From Marinomonas mediterranea MMB-1 (GTDB lineage Bacteria; Pseudomonadota; Gammaproteobacteria; Pseudomonadales; Marinomonadaceae), in NCBI RefSeq assembly GCF_000192865.1, contig NC_015276.1, forward strand, positions 4,210,501-4,274,500: a stretch of 64,000 nt of DNA, read 5' to 3'. Shown here piece after piece: positions 36,783 through 44,059 of this stretch. Under the pieces are notes generated by a model. It did not search any database and was not told where the DNA came from. It saw only the letters and a list, made by a program, of their open reading frames with translations. Position 1 is the stretch's first letter; the number at the start of each line of letters is the position of its first letter. Made by a program: the position numbers and the translations under genes.

Positions 36783-36816
36783 TGCGTCTTGCTGCTCCTC
36801 TGAGTACCAAGACGCA
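36783..36816. terminator. Hairpin between convergent genes
   Basis: TGCGTCTTG (36783-36791) pairs with CAAGACGCA (36808-36816) across a 16-base loop, between the DUF547 and acid phosphatase genes. There is no long T-run, so it is a moderate candidate. Confidence 0.45.
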
Positions 36817-36826
36817 TGTGTAGCGT

Positions 36827-37654
36827 TTAGCTTTCTGGCTTCCAAGCCGTTAGGTGTGCCTTACGCATTTGATCTTTCTCTGCCGCTGAAGCACCCCAAT
36901 TGCCCTTGTATACTTTACCTTCCCAATCACCGTAAGTCGGGTTTGGAAGAACAATATACTTAGTGCCAAAAAGCGCTTTGTTTTTCTCAACCGCAGCATA
37001 CGATCCTTCTAGACTTTTCGTCTTAAAATCAGCGGAGAAATCGTTCAGGTTATCACCCATAAGCAAAGCAATATCAAAATCCGCTAAGATTTTTTGACGA
37101 CGCGGCTCTTTGTTGCTGGTCGAGTCACGCAGCATAAGATGGGCATCATCAACGAACGGAAAGTCCAATGCTTTTAAGTTCTTGCGTGTGCCTTCAAGCC
37201 CTACCATTTTACGATTAGTGACATAAAAAATCTCAACGCCTTTTTGCTCAGCGTAGGTTAAAAAGTCTAGCGCACCCGGCATAGCCGTCGCTTGCGCAGC
37301 CTCCATCCATTTCGCCCACGTTTTACTCGAATAGCCAAAATCTTTACCAACAAGCCACGCTTCATAAGCGCCGTTATCAATGACGGTTTCGTCCGCATCG
37401 ACGACCACCGCCACTTTTTTCGACCCCTTGTGTTGTTCCAAGTAGTCGTCCAAGCTCATCTTAGCCAAGTTAAACGCCTGATAAGAAAGCGCTTTAAATT
37501 CACCTGAGTTCTGCATCCAAACACTGGCAAGCACCAGTTGCTCATTCAAATCCTTGGTGGTGTAAGTACTCTCATCAGCCCAAGATGGAAGCGATATACT
37601 GCCAAGCAAAAGGGTGCTTGATAAAACAAAAGTACGAAAAACGGTATTCATCAT
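36827..37654 (-). CDS. Class C (e(P4)-like) acid phosphatase, periplasmic
   Basis: About 275 residues from the ATG at 37652-37654, eight bases after GGAG; the open frame runs 37 codons further upstream. Signal peptide RTFVLSSTLLLGSISLPSWA without a lipobox, so soluble and periplasmic, unlike Haemophilus e(P4). HAD motifs: VVVDADETVIDN (DxDxT), FYVTNRK, and LLMGDNLNDFSADF. This class dephosphorylates nucleotide monophosphates and NMN-type substrates for uptake. Monocistronic. Confidence 0.9.
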   Translation of the reverse strand: MMNTVFRTFVLSSTLLLGSISLPSWADESTYTTKDLNEQLVLASVWMQNSGEFKALSYQAFNLAKMSLDDYLEQHKGSKKVAVVVDADETVIDNGAYEAWLVGKDFGYSSKTWAKWMEAAQATAMPGALDFLTYAEQKGVEIFYVTNRKMVGLEGTRKNLKALDFPFVDDAHLMLRDSTSNKEPRRQKILADFDIALLMGDNLNDFSADFKTKSLEGSYAAVEKNKALFGTKYIVLPNPTYGDWEGKVYKGNWGASAAEKDQMRKAHLTAWKPES

Positions 37655-37885
37655 GTCCAACTCTCCTCTTCTGTCACGGTAGTGTGAGGCTCGATTATAG
37701 GCACATGCATAATATGAATAGGGTTCAGGCTGACTCAAATTCCTTTTTCTTGACCGACAAGTCAAATTTATTCCACATTTTCCCCGCTGTCAAAAACCGC
37801 CGTACAGCTCAAAACGCTCCTAAGCGAGCAACGCTCAATCAAGAAGCCACGAACCGTTTAGACAAGTGGTAATGCATAATCGCTC

Positions 37886-38368
37886 TCAGGCACGAGAGAG
37901 GGTCTTTGACAAAGTACGAGTACAGGTTTTGTAACCTTGCGTTGTATAAAAGGATTGCGCGTCTGTGTTTCTTTCAAGTACTTCCAACGCGACTTCCTGC
38001 GCGCCAGCTGAGACCAACCATTGCTCGGCATGCTCAGATAACCGTCTCCCCACCCCCAAACGCTGCATAGAGTACGCGACGACGATGGTGCCTATACGCC
38101 CCATATTTTTTTTAATCATAAAGGGCATCTCAAATCGCAGAATATGAGCACTAACATACCCCACAATCCGACCTTCTTGCTCAGCAACAAAAATTCTATT
38201 TTCACGACCATTTAAGACCTGTTTCCAATAATGTCTGTACTCTTCGTCAGAAACTTGATCCGGCGTTAAAAACAAGTCGGGCTCAGATCGGTACTGATCT
38301 CGCTGAATTTGAGCGGACAATTGCGAAATAGCGTCGAGGTCCTTCATGGTTGCAACACGAATATGCAT
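37886..38368 (-). CDS. GNAT-family N-acetyltransferase
   Basis: 160 residues, one GNAT domain. Starts HIRVATMKDLDAISQLSAQI; the acetyl-CoA site is IGTIVVAYSMQRLGVGRRLS (about 93-112) and the C-terminal part has EVALEVLERNTDAQSFY and GYKTCTRTLSKTL. Cytoplasmic; the acceptor is unknown. Monocistronic, divergent from nrtS. Confidence 0.87.
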   Translation of the reverse strand: MHIRVATMKDLDAISQLSAQIQRDQYRSEPDLFLTPDQVSDEEYRHYWKQVLNGRENRIFVAEQEGRIVGYVSAHILRFEMPFMIKKNMGRIGTIVVAYSMQRLGVGRRLSEHAEQWLVSAGAQEVALEVLERNTDAQSFYTTQGYKTCTRTLSKTLSRA

Positions 38369-38479
38369 GATTGATTGCCTTTTTGTGACGGGTAGATAGC
38401 ATCAAATACTCAGATCTGGGATTATGTGGTGTTACTTACCGTAAAGTTCCAAATCAAAACGTTTACAAAGGTCTCAAAT

Positions 38480-38698
38480 ATGCGCAATTGGCTCTCTGTT
38501 CTATCGTCAAAAGCCGTCGCTATGAACGCGATTAAAATTGCGTTGGTCGTCGGAACCGTTCTAAACGCCATCAACCAAGGCGATGCCATCGTTAATGGAC
38601 TCGAAATAGAATGGGGGAAACTCCTCCTAAACTATTTCGTCCCTTACTGTGTCTCGTCTTACAGTGCAGCAAAAATACAGATTCAGAAAAAGGCATAG
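38480..38698 (+). CDS. nrtS: NrtS-like small nitrate/nitrite transporter
   Basis: 72 residues from the ATG at 38480, preceded by AAAGG; the open frame extends upstream to 38426 without a better site. Two hydrophobic helices: AIKIALVVGTVLNAINQGDA and a second ending in VPYCVSSYSAAK. This matches the NrtS family of two-helix nitrate/nitrite transporters, in which VGTxLNxINQG and VPYxVSxY are typical. It lies about 2.8 kb before the nitrate assimilation locus, in the same direction but separated by unrelated genes, so it is probably transcribed on its own. Confidence 0.82.
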   Translation: MRNWLSVLSSKAVAMNAIKIALVVGTVLNAINQGDAIVNGLEIEWGKLLLNYFVPYCVSSYSAAKIQIQKKA

Positions 38699-38775
38699 CT
38701 TTTGATCGAAAGTCTCACTCATTGAACTAAGATTTACCCAAGAACCTTTAACGCTTACTTACATTGATTCAAGCT

Positions 38776-38802
38776 AAAAAGCCGCCGTTTTTATTGGCTT
38801 TT
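38776..38802 (+). terminator. Possible terminator after nrtS
   Basis: AAAAGCC (38777-38783) pairs with GGCTTTT (38796-38802), with a T-rich loop and a short T-run, about 80 bases after the nrtS stop. Confidence 0.45.
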
Positions 38803-38870
38803 CCCATCTAAAATCAGCCAGCCCCGCCATAAACTTACAAAAACTTTACACCAAACCTCTTTCCACCCTA

Positions 38871-38927
38871 TTTACGTGTGATTTTTCCACACCTAATATA
38901 AAGATACTAAGTGTGATTATTTCACAC
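38871..38927 (+). promoter_or_regulatory. Promoter with two copies of a 17-bp palindromic operator
   Basis: A sigma-70-like pair TTTACG (38871-38876) and TAATAT (38894-38899) with 17-base spacing. GTGTGATTTTTCCACAC (38876-38892) fills the spacer and GTGTGATTATTTCACAC (38911-38927) lies just downstream over the probable start of transcription; centres are 35 bases apart. Placement in the spacer and at +1 is typical of repressor sites. The arms resemble CRP half-sites but the gap is five bases, not six. Confidence 0.7.
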
Positions 38928-38945
38928 AAACAAAACAAATAGAGA

Positions 38946-39599
38946 ATGACCATGATTTCGAAACTCAAAAAACAATTGTTATTCACCTTTTTTGTTATCG
39001 CGACAACCAGCTTTTTCGGTAACGCTTTGTGGGCGTCTGATGAAGACGTCACTGGGGACTCAGAGACAGAGGCAACAAGCGAAGAAACCAGCAGCGGTTC
39101 GACCGAAGAAAGCAGTGATTCAAGTGACGCTACTAATGAAGAAACGTCCACAACGTCAGACGACGAGTCTGTCACGAATTCAGACGATGAGACGGCTTCG
39201 GATGAAGAAACCTTAGTCACCACCTCAGATGAGGACGTCACATCAAACGATTCAGACTCCGCAGCAGATGAAGAGAGTGGCAGCTCATCAAGTGACGAAG
39301 AGGTTACTAGTAGCGATCAATCCGATGCGTCAGACGAAGAAGCATCCAATACATCCAACAACGCATCCAATAACGATAGTCCGAGCACAAACAACTCAAA
39401 TCAAATTACGGATAAAGACACTAAACAAAGCACCAAGCAAAACACCAAGCAAAACACCAAAAAAAGTGATCGCTCGAAATCAGACTCTAAATCCAATAGC
39501 CGCTCACGTGATTCGAATAAAGGCAGTCGCAGTTCGAAAAGGGGCGGACGCGATGCCAGCAGCGACAAGGGAAGTCGCGGTAACCAGAAACGACATTAA
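38946..39599 (+). CDS. Secreted Ser/Thr/Asp/Glu-rich protein with a basic C-terminus
   Basis: 217 residues. A signal peptide (KKQLLFTFFVIATTSFFGNA, cleavage near ALWA) leads to about 110 residues made almost only of Ser, Thr, Asp and Glu with some Asn (EETSSGSTEESSDSSD), then an Asn/Ser/Thr stretch, then a strongly basic tail (TKQNTKQNTKKSDRSKSDSK, RGGRDASSDKGSRG). This sharp acid-to-base polarity is not a fold I recognise. Disordered, possibly metal- or polymer-binding in the periplasm or outside. It is 27 bases upstream of a beta-barrel gene and under the double operator, so the two probably work together. Confidence 0.7.
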   Translation: MTMISKLKKQLLFTFFVIATTSFFGNALWASDEDVTGDSETEATSEETSSGSTEESSDSSDATNEETSTTSDDESVTNSDDETASDEETLVTTSDEDVTSNDSDSAADEESGSSSSDEEVTSSDQSDASDEEASNTSNNASNNDSPSTNNSNQITDKDTKQSTKQNTKQNTKKSDRSKSDSKSNSRSRDSNKGSRSSKRGGRDASSDKGSRGNQKRH

Positions 39600-39626
39600 G
39601 CCTATTTTCAAATTGAGGACAGACCC

Positions 39627-40250
39627 ATGAGAAGAGCAACCTTTGCTGTCGCAAGAACAACAGCCCTACTATCTTTACCTGCAATCGCGGCACTGGCGTT
39701 TCCTATCTTCGCCTTTGCCGATACAGACGAAACGGACGCAAAACACTCCGGCACCTTCGCACAAATCGGGGGTGGTTATCACTCTAGCTTTATTAGTGAA
39801 AGCAGCAATGACTATGACGTCTCCTTTGACTCACCAGTATTTTCAGCGCGACTCATCCCACAAGAAAACGTCGCATTGGAGTCAAACTATTATTATCCAG
39901 GCGCAGGAGACTACACCAAGGGGTCCGAGTCGGGTCGCTCGGTCTTTGATGTGTCAGGACTTGAGCTAAATGCTTTGATCAGCACGTCTCTTGTCGATGA
40001 AGGTTTTTATGCCTACACAGGCGTTGGCCTTTTTAGCGAAACATGGGAGTCCACGAGCAGCGGAAACCAATACGTTGCAACAGGGCTTCAACTGCCTATT
40101 GGGGTAGGTTACAACTTCGGCAAGTTTTCCATCGACGCCCAATTTGCCCTACGTGATCAAGATGCCTATACCAAAGACGTCTTCTCGTCCGACGACGCCA
40201 GTATGAATGACGCCAACACGGTGAAGTTCAGACTGTTTGCCAACCTATAA
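39627..40250 (+). CDS. Outer-membrane beta-barrel protein
   Basis: 207 residues with a signal peptide (SLPAIAALAFPIFAFA). The mature part has alternating beta strands (GTFAQIGGGYHSSFI, DVSFDSPVFSARLI, NVALESNYYYPGAGDY, YAYTGVGLFSETWE, ATGLQLPIGVGYNFG) and ends VKFRLFANL, fitting an eight-strand small barrel. Probably YfaZ/OmpA-like in shape with no known activity. GAGGA precedes the ATG. Cotranscribed with the acidic secreted protein. Confidence 0.75.
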   Translation: MRRATFAVARTTALLSLPAIAALAFPIFAFADTDETDAKHSGTFAQIGGGYHSSFISESSNDYDVSFDSPVFSARLIPQENVALESNYYYPGAGDYTKGSESGRSVFDVSGLELNALISTSLVDEGFYAYTGVGLFSETWESTSSGNQYVATGLQLPIGVGYNFGKFSIDAQFALRDQDAYTKDVFSSDDASMNDANTVKFRLFANL

Positions 40251-40333
40251 GCGTTTACCGTCTTTTAAGACTCTAAACGCATCCGTTTTGTCGTGTCCGT
40301 CGCCTCATCGCCTACCAACCTGACGGGCACGAC
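40251..40333 (+). terminator. Double hairpin after the beta-barrel gene
   Basis: GCGTTTA (40251-40257) pairs with TAAACGC (40274-40280) and encloses TCTT/AAGA; then GTCGTGTCCGTC (40290-40301) pairs with GACGGGCACGAC (40322-40333), 12 bp with one G-T. T-runs are short. Confidence 0.5.
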
Positions 40334-40420
40334 AACTTTCACCATACTCTCCGTGTTCTCCATACTCTTCGTGCTTAGATGTTAACTTGCCATTGCAATT
40401 TTATATTTGCCGCCTACTAT

Positions 40421-40471
40421 GAGATCTCTACACAAAGTCGCGAACGAAGCCCAGTCGTCGCGCAAAGATCT
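40421..40471. mobile_element. MITE-like element, diverged minimal copy (about 51 bp) with 5-bp duplication ACTAT
   Basis: The left part GAGATCTCTACACAAAGTCG and right part TCGTCGCGCAAAGATCT are diverged forms of the ends of the 9.6 kb and 49.9 kb copies (GAGACCTTTGCACGAAGTCA and TCGTCGTGCAAAGGTCTC), with nearly all of the interior missing. Exact ACTAT repeats flank it (40416-40420 and 40472-40476). Its right end lies 30 bases before the Asp/Asn hydroxylase start, so it may carry part of that gene's promoter. Confidence 0.65.
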
Positions 40472-40501
40472 ACTATAGAAGTACAAAATAAGGATTGATA
40501 A

Positions 40502-41137
40502 ATGGACACATTAGCGCGACATTCGGAGTTCATTGGTAAGGTGTTTTCACACCAACATATAGAAGACATCCGAACGTCACTCTCGGTGATAGAAGACGAC
40601 ACATTGTGGAGCCAACATGTGAACCAAAAGGCGTATCAAGGAGTCTGGGACGTTATTGCTTTGCGCTGTCTTTCTGAGCATCAACATGCCCACCCTATCA
40701 TGCAAAACTTCTCCCATCACAACAAAGACGATCACTGGGTGAATCTGCCAATCATAAGCGAATTTGGGTGTATTCAAGCACTCGTCGACGATCTCGAAAA
40801 GCTAGAGGGCATCTTAATTAAATCGGTTCGCTTTATGCGCCTACATGCTGGAGCAAATATTTTACCTCACTCCGACAATGGCCTTGGACTGGAGTATGGC
40901 GAAGCTCGGCTGCATGTCCCCATTATAAGTGATCACAACGTTGAGTTTTATGTGGCCGACGAGAAAGTCCCTATGAACACAGGCGAACTTTGGTATATCA
41001 ATGCGGATAAGACACACTGGGTAAACAACAACAGTACACTCGCTCGTACGCATTTAGTGATCGATTGTCAGTGTAGTCACGAACAATTTGACGCTATCTG
41101 CCAGTACATTCAATCAGGTCGGGAATCAGACAGCTAG
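40502..41137 (+). CDS. Aspartyl/asparaginyl beta-hydroxylase domain protein
   Basis: 211 residues. Contains the Fe(II)/2-oxoglutarate core of the family: RFMRLHAGANILPHSDN (metal His and Asp), ARLHVPIISDHNVEFYV, GELWYINADKTHWVNN (second His) and ARTHLVIDC (Arg binding 2-oxoglutarate). In bacteria such proteins hydroxylate peptides or small molecules in the cytoplasm; the substrate here is unknown. Stands alone; the nitrate locus begins downstream. Confidence 0.85.
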   Translation: MDTLARHSEFIGKVFSHQHIEDIRTSLSVIEDDTLWSQHVNQKAYQGVWDVIALRCLSEHQHAHPIMQNFSHHNKDDHWVNLPIISEFGCIQALVDDLEKLEGILIKSVRFMRLHAGANILPHSDNGLGLEYGEARLHVPIISDHNVEFYVADEKVPMNTGELWYINADKTHWVNNNSTLARTHLVIDCQCSHEQFDAICQYIQSGRESDS

Positions 41138-41162
41138 CCAGTTACGTCACCTCGTTCTCTAT

Positions 41163-41225
41163 TGTGCATAACGCCATGCACATTTCGGTGCACCACAAGA
41201 CATCAAAGAACAATATCAGTGCACC
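41163..41225 (+). promoter_or_regulatory. Cluster of GTGC/GCAC half-sites, candidate NtrC enhancer
   Basis: TGTGCAT (41163-41169) and ATGCACA (41176-41182) form an inverted repeat; GGTGCACC (41187-41194) and AGTGCACC (41218-41225) follow. The cluster is about 130-195 bases upstream of the predicted sigma-54 start, the usual NtrC enhancer distance. Spacing between GCAC and GTGC is six, not the seven I recall for E. coli NtrC sites, so the assignment is tentative. Confidence 0.45.
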
Positions 41226-41330
41226 GCACAATAAAAGAAACGTACACTCTATCTATAAATCGACACTTAAAACACAACCAAAATACTCCAAAATAAAATA
41301 ACCACTTATAATTCAGACAGTTAAAAAAAC

Positions 41331-41346
41331 TGGCACGACTCATGCC
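41331..41346 (+). promoter_or_regulatory. Sigma-54 promoter of the nrtA operon
   Basis: TGGCACGACTCATGCC matches the -24/-12 consensus TGGCACR-N4-TTGCW at 14 of 16 positions counting the free positions, with the invariant GG (41332-41333) and GC (41344-41345) at exact spacing. Transcription would start near 41357. Confidence 0.8.
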
Positions 41347-41391
41347 TTGTATTAAACATAACCAGTAATATCACAAAATGAACACTTCGCT

Positions 41392-41508
41392 TTAGCACTG
41401 TTCGCTAACGCGATATAAAAATTAAGAACCGACAACGGTTCAGGTATGGCAAAGGCGCCAGGCACACCCGCTATCTAATGATAGAAGGATGAGTCTGGCG
41501 TCTTTTTT
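41392..41508 (+). promoter_or_regulatory. nrtA leader with hairpins and intrinsic terminator (candidate attenuator)
   Basis: Within the leader: TTAGC-ACTGTTC-GCTAA (41392-41408), GAACCG-ACAA-CGGTTC (41426-41441), then a terminator stem GGCGCCAGGC (41454-41463) with GTCTGGCGTC (41493-41502, two G-U pairs), enclosing CTATC-TAAT-GATAG, and a six-T run (41503-41508). The terminator is 33 bases before the nrtA start, so transcription must read through it. This matches nitrate-controlled antitermination by NasR/NasT-type ANTAR proteins, although only the first loop has A1 and G4 and it is seven bases long. Confidence 0.75.
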
Positions 41509-41540
41509 CGTTTCTGGGTCTATCCAATTGGAGTACAAAC

Positions 41541-42962
41541 ATGAAAAAGACGTTTGGTCACTACGAACAATCTCAAGGTTTTCTCAAAACTCATGCTGCA
41601 AGCGCAATTAAGTTCGCGACGAAAGTTGCAGCTGTTGGCGCACTAGTCGCCTCCATGCAAGCTCAAGCTGAAATTGGTGAGCCAGAGAAAGAAGACTTAA
41701 AATTCGGCTTTATTAAACTGACGGATATGGCACCTCTTGCGATTGCCTACGAAAACGGATACTTCGAAGACGAAGGCCTCTATGTCACCTTAGAAGCACA
41801 AGCAAACTGGAAAGTGCTGCTTGACCGCGTAATTGATGGGCAACTGGATGGCGCGCACATGCTAGCAGGTCAGCCACTTGGTGCGACAATTGGCTTCGGT
41901 ACTCAGGCGCATATCATCACTGCGTTCAGTATGGACCTAAATGGTAACGGCATCACGGTTTCCAATGATATTTGGGCTCAAATGAAACCAAACATCCCTA
42001 AAGATGCTGATGGAAAACCCGTTCACCCGATTAGCGCATCGGCGTTAAAACCGGTTGTGGAAAGTTTCAAAGATGAAGGGAAACCCTTCAATATGGGCAT
42101 GGTATTCCCAGTTTCAACGCACAACTACGAGCTACGCTACTGGTTAGCAGCGGGTGGTATTCACCCGGGTTACTATGCTCCGAAAAAAGGAGACATCAGC
42201 GGTCAAATCGGTGCTGACGCACTGTTGTCCGTTACGCCTCCTCCTCAAATGCCGGCGACCATGGAAGCAGGTACTATCTACGGTTATTGCGTGGGCGAGC
42301 CGTGGAACCAACAAGCCGTCTTTAAAGGCATCGGCGTACCTGTCATTACCGATTATGAAATCTGGAAAGACAACCCAGAAAAAGTATTTGGTGTAAGCAA
42401 TGAATGGGCAGACGAATATCCAAACACGCACCTACGCGTCGTTAAGGCCATGATTCGTGCGGCAAAATGGTTGGACGAAAACAACAACGCAAACCGCCCA
42501 GAAGCGGTTGAAATTTTATCTCGCAGTGAATACGTCGGCGCAGACTATGACGTTATCGCCAACAGTATGACGGGAACGTTCGAATACGAGAAAGGCGATA
42601 AACGCGAAGTGCCTGATTTCAACGTATTTTTCCGCTACAACGCAACGTACCCCTACTACAGTGATGCGATTTGGTACCTGACTCAAATGCGTCGTTGGGG
42701 ACAAATTGCGGATAACAAACCGGATTCTTGGTTCATGGACACTGCGAAAAAAGTTTACCGTCCTGACATTTATGCAACCGCCGCAAAAGAGCTGATCGAA
42801 GAAGGATTAATGGAAGCAAGCGAGTTCCCTAATTTCGAAACTGAAACAGGCTTCAAACCACCTCAAAGCGAATTTATTGACAACGTTACATACGATGGAC
42901 GTTACCCAAATAAATACCTTGAGAGCTTTGAAATCGGTCTAAAAGGCGACGACGAAGTATAG
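41541..42962 (+). CDS. nrtA: Nitrate ABC transporter, substrate-binding protein
   Basis: 473 residues, NrtA/NasF/CmpA family. A signal region (FATKVAAVGALVASMQAQAE) precedes the binding fold: LKFGFIKLTDMAPLAIAYENG, LDGAHMLAGQPLGATIGFG, NLNGNGITVS-like DLNGNGITVS, MVFPVSTHNYELRYWLAAGG and YGYCVGEPWNQQAVF. It captures nitrate (possibly nitrite) in the periplasm and delivers it to NrtB. First gene of the operon, behind a sigma-54 promoter and leader terminator. Confidence 0.95.
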   Translation: MKKTFGHYEQSQGFLKTHAASAIKFATKVAAVGALVASMQAQAEIGEPEKEDLKFGFIKLTDMAPLAIAYENGYFEDEGLYVTLEAQANWKVLLDRVIDGQLDGAHMLAGQPLGATIGFGTQAHIITAFSMDLNGNGITVSNDIWAQMKPNIPKDADGKPVHPISASALKPVVESFKDEGKPFNMGMVFPVSTHNYELRYWLAAGGIHPGYYAPKKGDISGQIGADALLSVTPPPQMPATMEAGTIYGYCVGEPWNQQAVFKGIGVPVITDYEIWKDNPEKVFGVSNEWADEYPNTHLRVVKAMIRAAKWLDENNNANRPEAVEILSRSEYVGADYDVIANSMTGTFEYEKGDKREVPDFNVFFRYNATYPYYSDAIWYLTQMRRWGQIADNKPDSWFMDTAKKVYRPDIYATAAKELIEEGLMEASEFPNFETETGFKPPQSEFIDNVTYDGRYPNKYLESFEIGLKGDDEV

Positions 42963-42989
42963 AAATTTAAAGACTACCTAGCTCCCAAC

Positions 42990-43010
42990 GGCACAAGGAC
43001 GTGCCTTTTT
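42990..43010 (+). terminator. Intra-operon hairpin with T-run after nrtA
   Basis: GGCAC-AAGGAC-GTGCC followed by TTTTT lies 27 bases after the nrtA stop. Such partial terminators behind binding-protein genes reduce expression of the permease relative to the binding protein. Confidence 0.7.
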
Positions 43011-43042
43011 AACCTAAGAACAACGTATTGAGAAAGACAAAC

Positions 43043-44014
43043 ATGATGACACCAAACATAAAACTAAAATCTATTCAGGATTGGTATCAAGGCTTTTCCA
43101 TTAAGAACCTGCTGTTACCCATACTGGGTATTTTGGTCTTTTTGGTGATTTGGAATGTTGGCGCAAGTCGCGTCCATACTTCCCTTGGTACATTCCCAGG
43201 GCCTGTTGCTGTCTATGAGCAATTTCAGAACTTAATTGCGGATCACCAGCGTGAACGCCAAAAGGAAGTTGCTTTCTATGAGCGTCAGGAAAAGCGAAAT
43301 GCAAAAAAACTCGCAAAAAACCCTGATGCCAAAATAAAAGTCCGCCCGTATACAGGCAAACCTACCTTTTTTGATCAAATTGGAACAAGCCTCTATACCG
43401 TTGTTGCAGGCTTTGTGCTTGCCAGTTTAATCGCCATACCCGGCGGGATCATTATTGGGCTAAGCAGTTCCGTCTACAGTGCATTTAATCCATTAATTCA
43501 AATATTCAAACCCGTCTCACCGCTAGCATGGTTGCCTCTCGTGACTATGGTTGTCAGTGCGGCGTATGTATCAAAAGATCCCATGTTTTCAAAGTCGTTC
43601 CTAACCTCCATGTTCACTGTGACACTTTGTTGCCTATGGCCAACATTAATCAACACTGCGGTCGGTGTTGCTGCTATTGAAAAAGATTTATTAAACGTCT
43701 CTAAGGTATTGCGCCTTGGTTGGTTCACTCATGTTATTAAAATCGTTATTCCTTCTTCTATCCCTATGATGTTTACCGGTTTACGCCTGTCTTTGGGTAT
43801 TGCTTGGATGGTGCTGATCGCCGCCGAGATGCTCGCACAAAACCCAGGTCTTGGTAAGTTCGTGTGGGATGAGTTCCAAAATGGCAGCTCAAACTCGCTT
43901 GGCCGAATTATGGCGTCCGTTATCGTGATTGGTTTAATCGGCTTCCTATTAGACCGAACCATGTTGAGCATCCAAAAAATGGTGTCTTGGGATAAATCTC
44001 AGATTTTGAGATAA
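43043..44014 (+). CDS. nrtB: Nitrate ABC transporter, permease
   Basis: About 323 residues from the ATG at 43043; the frame is also open from a TTG at 43028, and an ATG follows at 43046. Six membrane helices of the BPD-transport type (LLLPILGILVFLVIWNVGAS, SLYTVVAGFVLASLIAIPGG, LSLGIAWMVLIAAEML) with the EAA-like loop AAIEKDLLNVSKVLRLGWF contacting the ATPase. A charged insert (RQEKRNAKKLAKNPDAKIKV) sits between helices 1 and 2. Forms the inner-membrane nitrate channel with NrtD. Confidence 0.93.
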   Translation: MMTPNIKLKSIQDWYQGFSIKNLLLPILGILVFLVIWNVGASRVHTSLGTFPGPVAVYEQFQNLIADHQRERQKEVAFYERQEKRNAKKLAKNPDAKIKVRPYTGKPTFFDQIGTSLYTVVAGFVLASLIAIPGGIIIGLSSSVYSAFNPLIQIFKPVSPLAWLPLVTMVVSAAYVSKDPMFSKSFLTSMFTVTLCCLWPTLINTAVGVAAIEKDLLNVSKVLRLGWFTHVIKIVIPSSIPMMFTGLRLSLGIAWMVLIAAEMLAQNPGLGKFVWDEFQNGSSNSLGRIMASVIVIGLIGFLLDRTMLSIQKMVSWDKSQILR

Positions 44015-44059
44015 CGATTAAAAACACATTCACGAGCGAATTACGCGAAGGTAAAGAAT

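Noticed and set aside
38876..38927. Two CRP-like sites (TGTGA ... TCACA)
   Set aside because: Arms match but the gap is five bases instead of six in both copies, so they are reported as operators of an unknown regulator.
41392..41441. Exact tandem ANTAR-target hairpins (A1/G4 hexaloops) in the nrtA leader
   Set aside because: The first loop has seven bases and the second is a tetraloop in the best fold; the attenuator call rests on the terminator, not on this motif.
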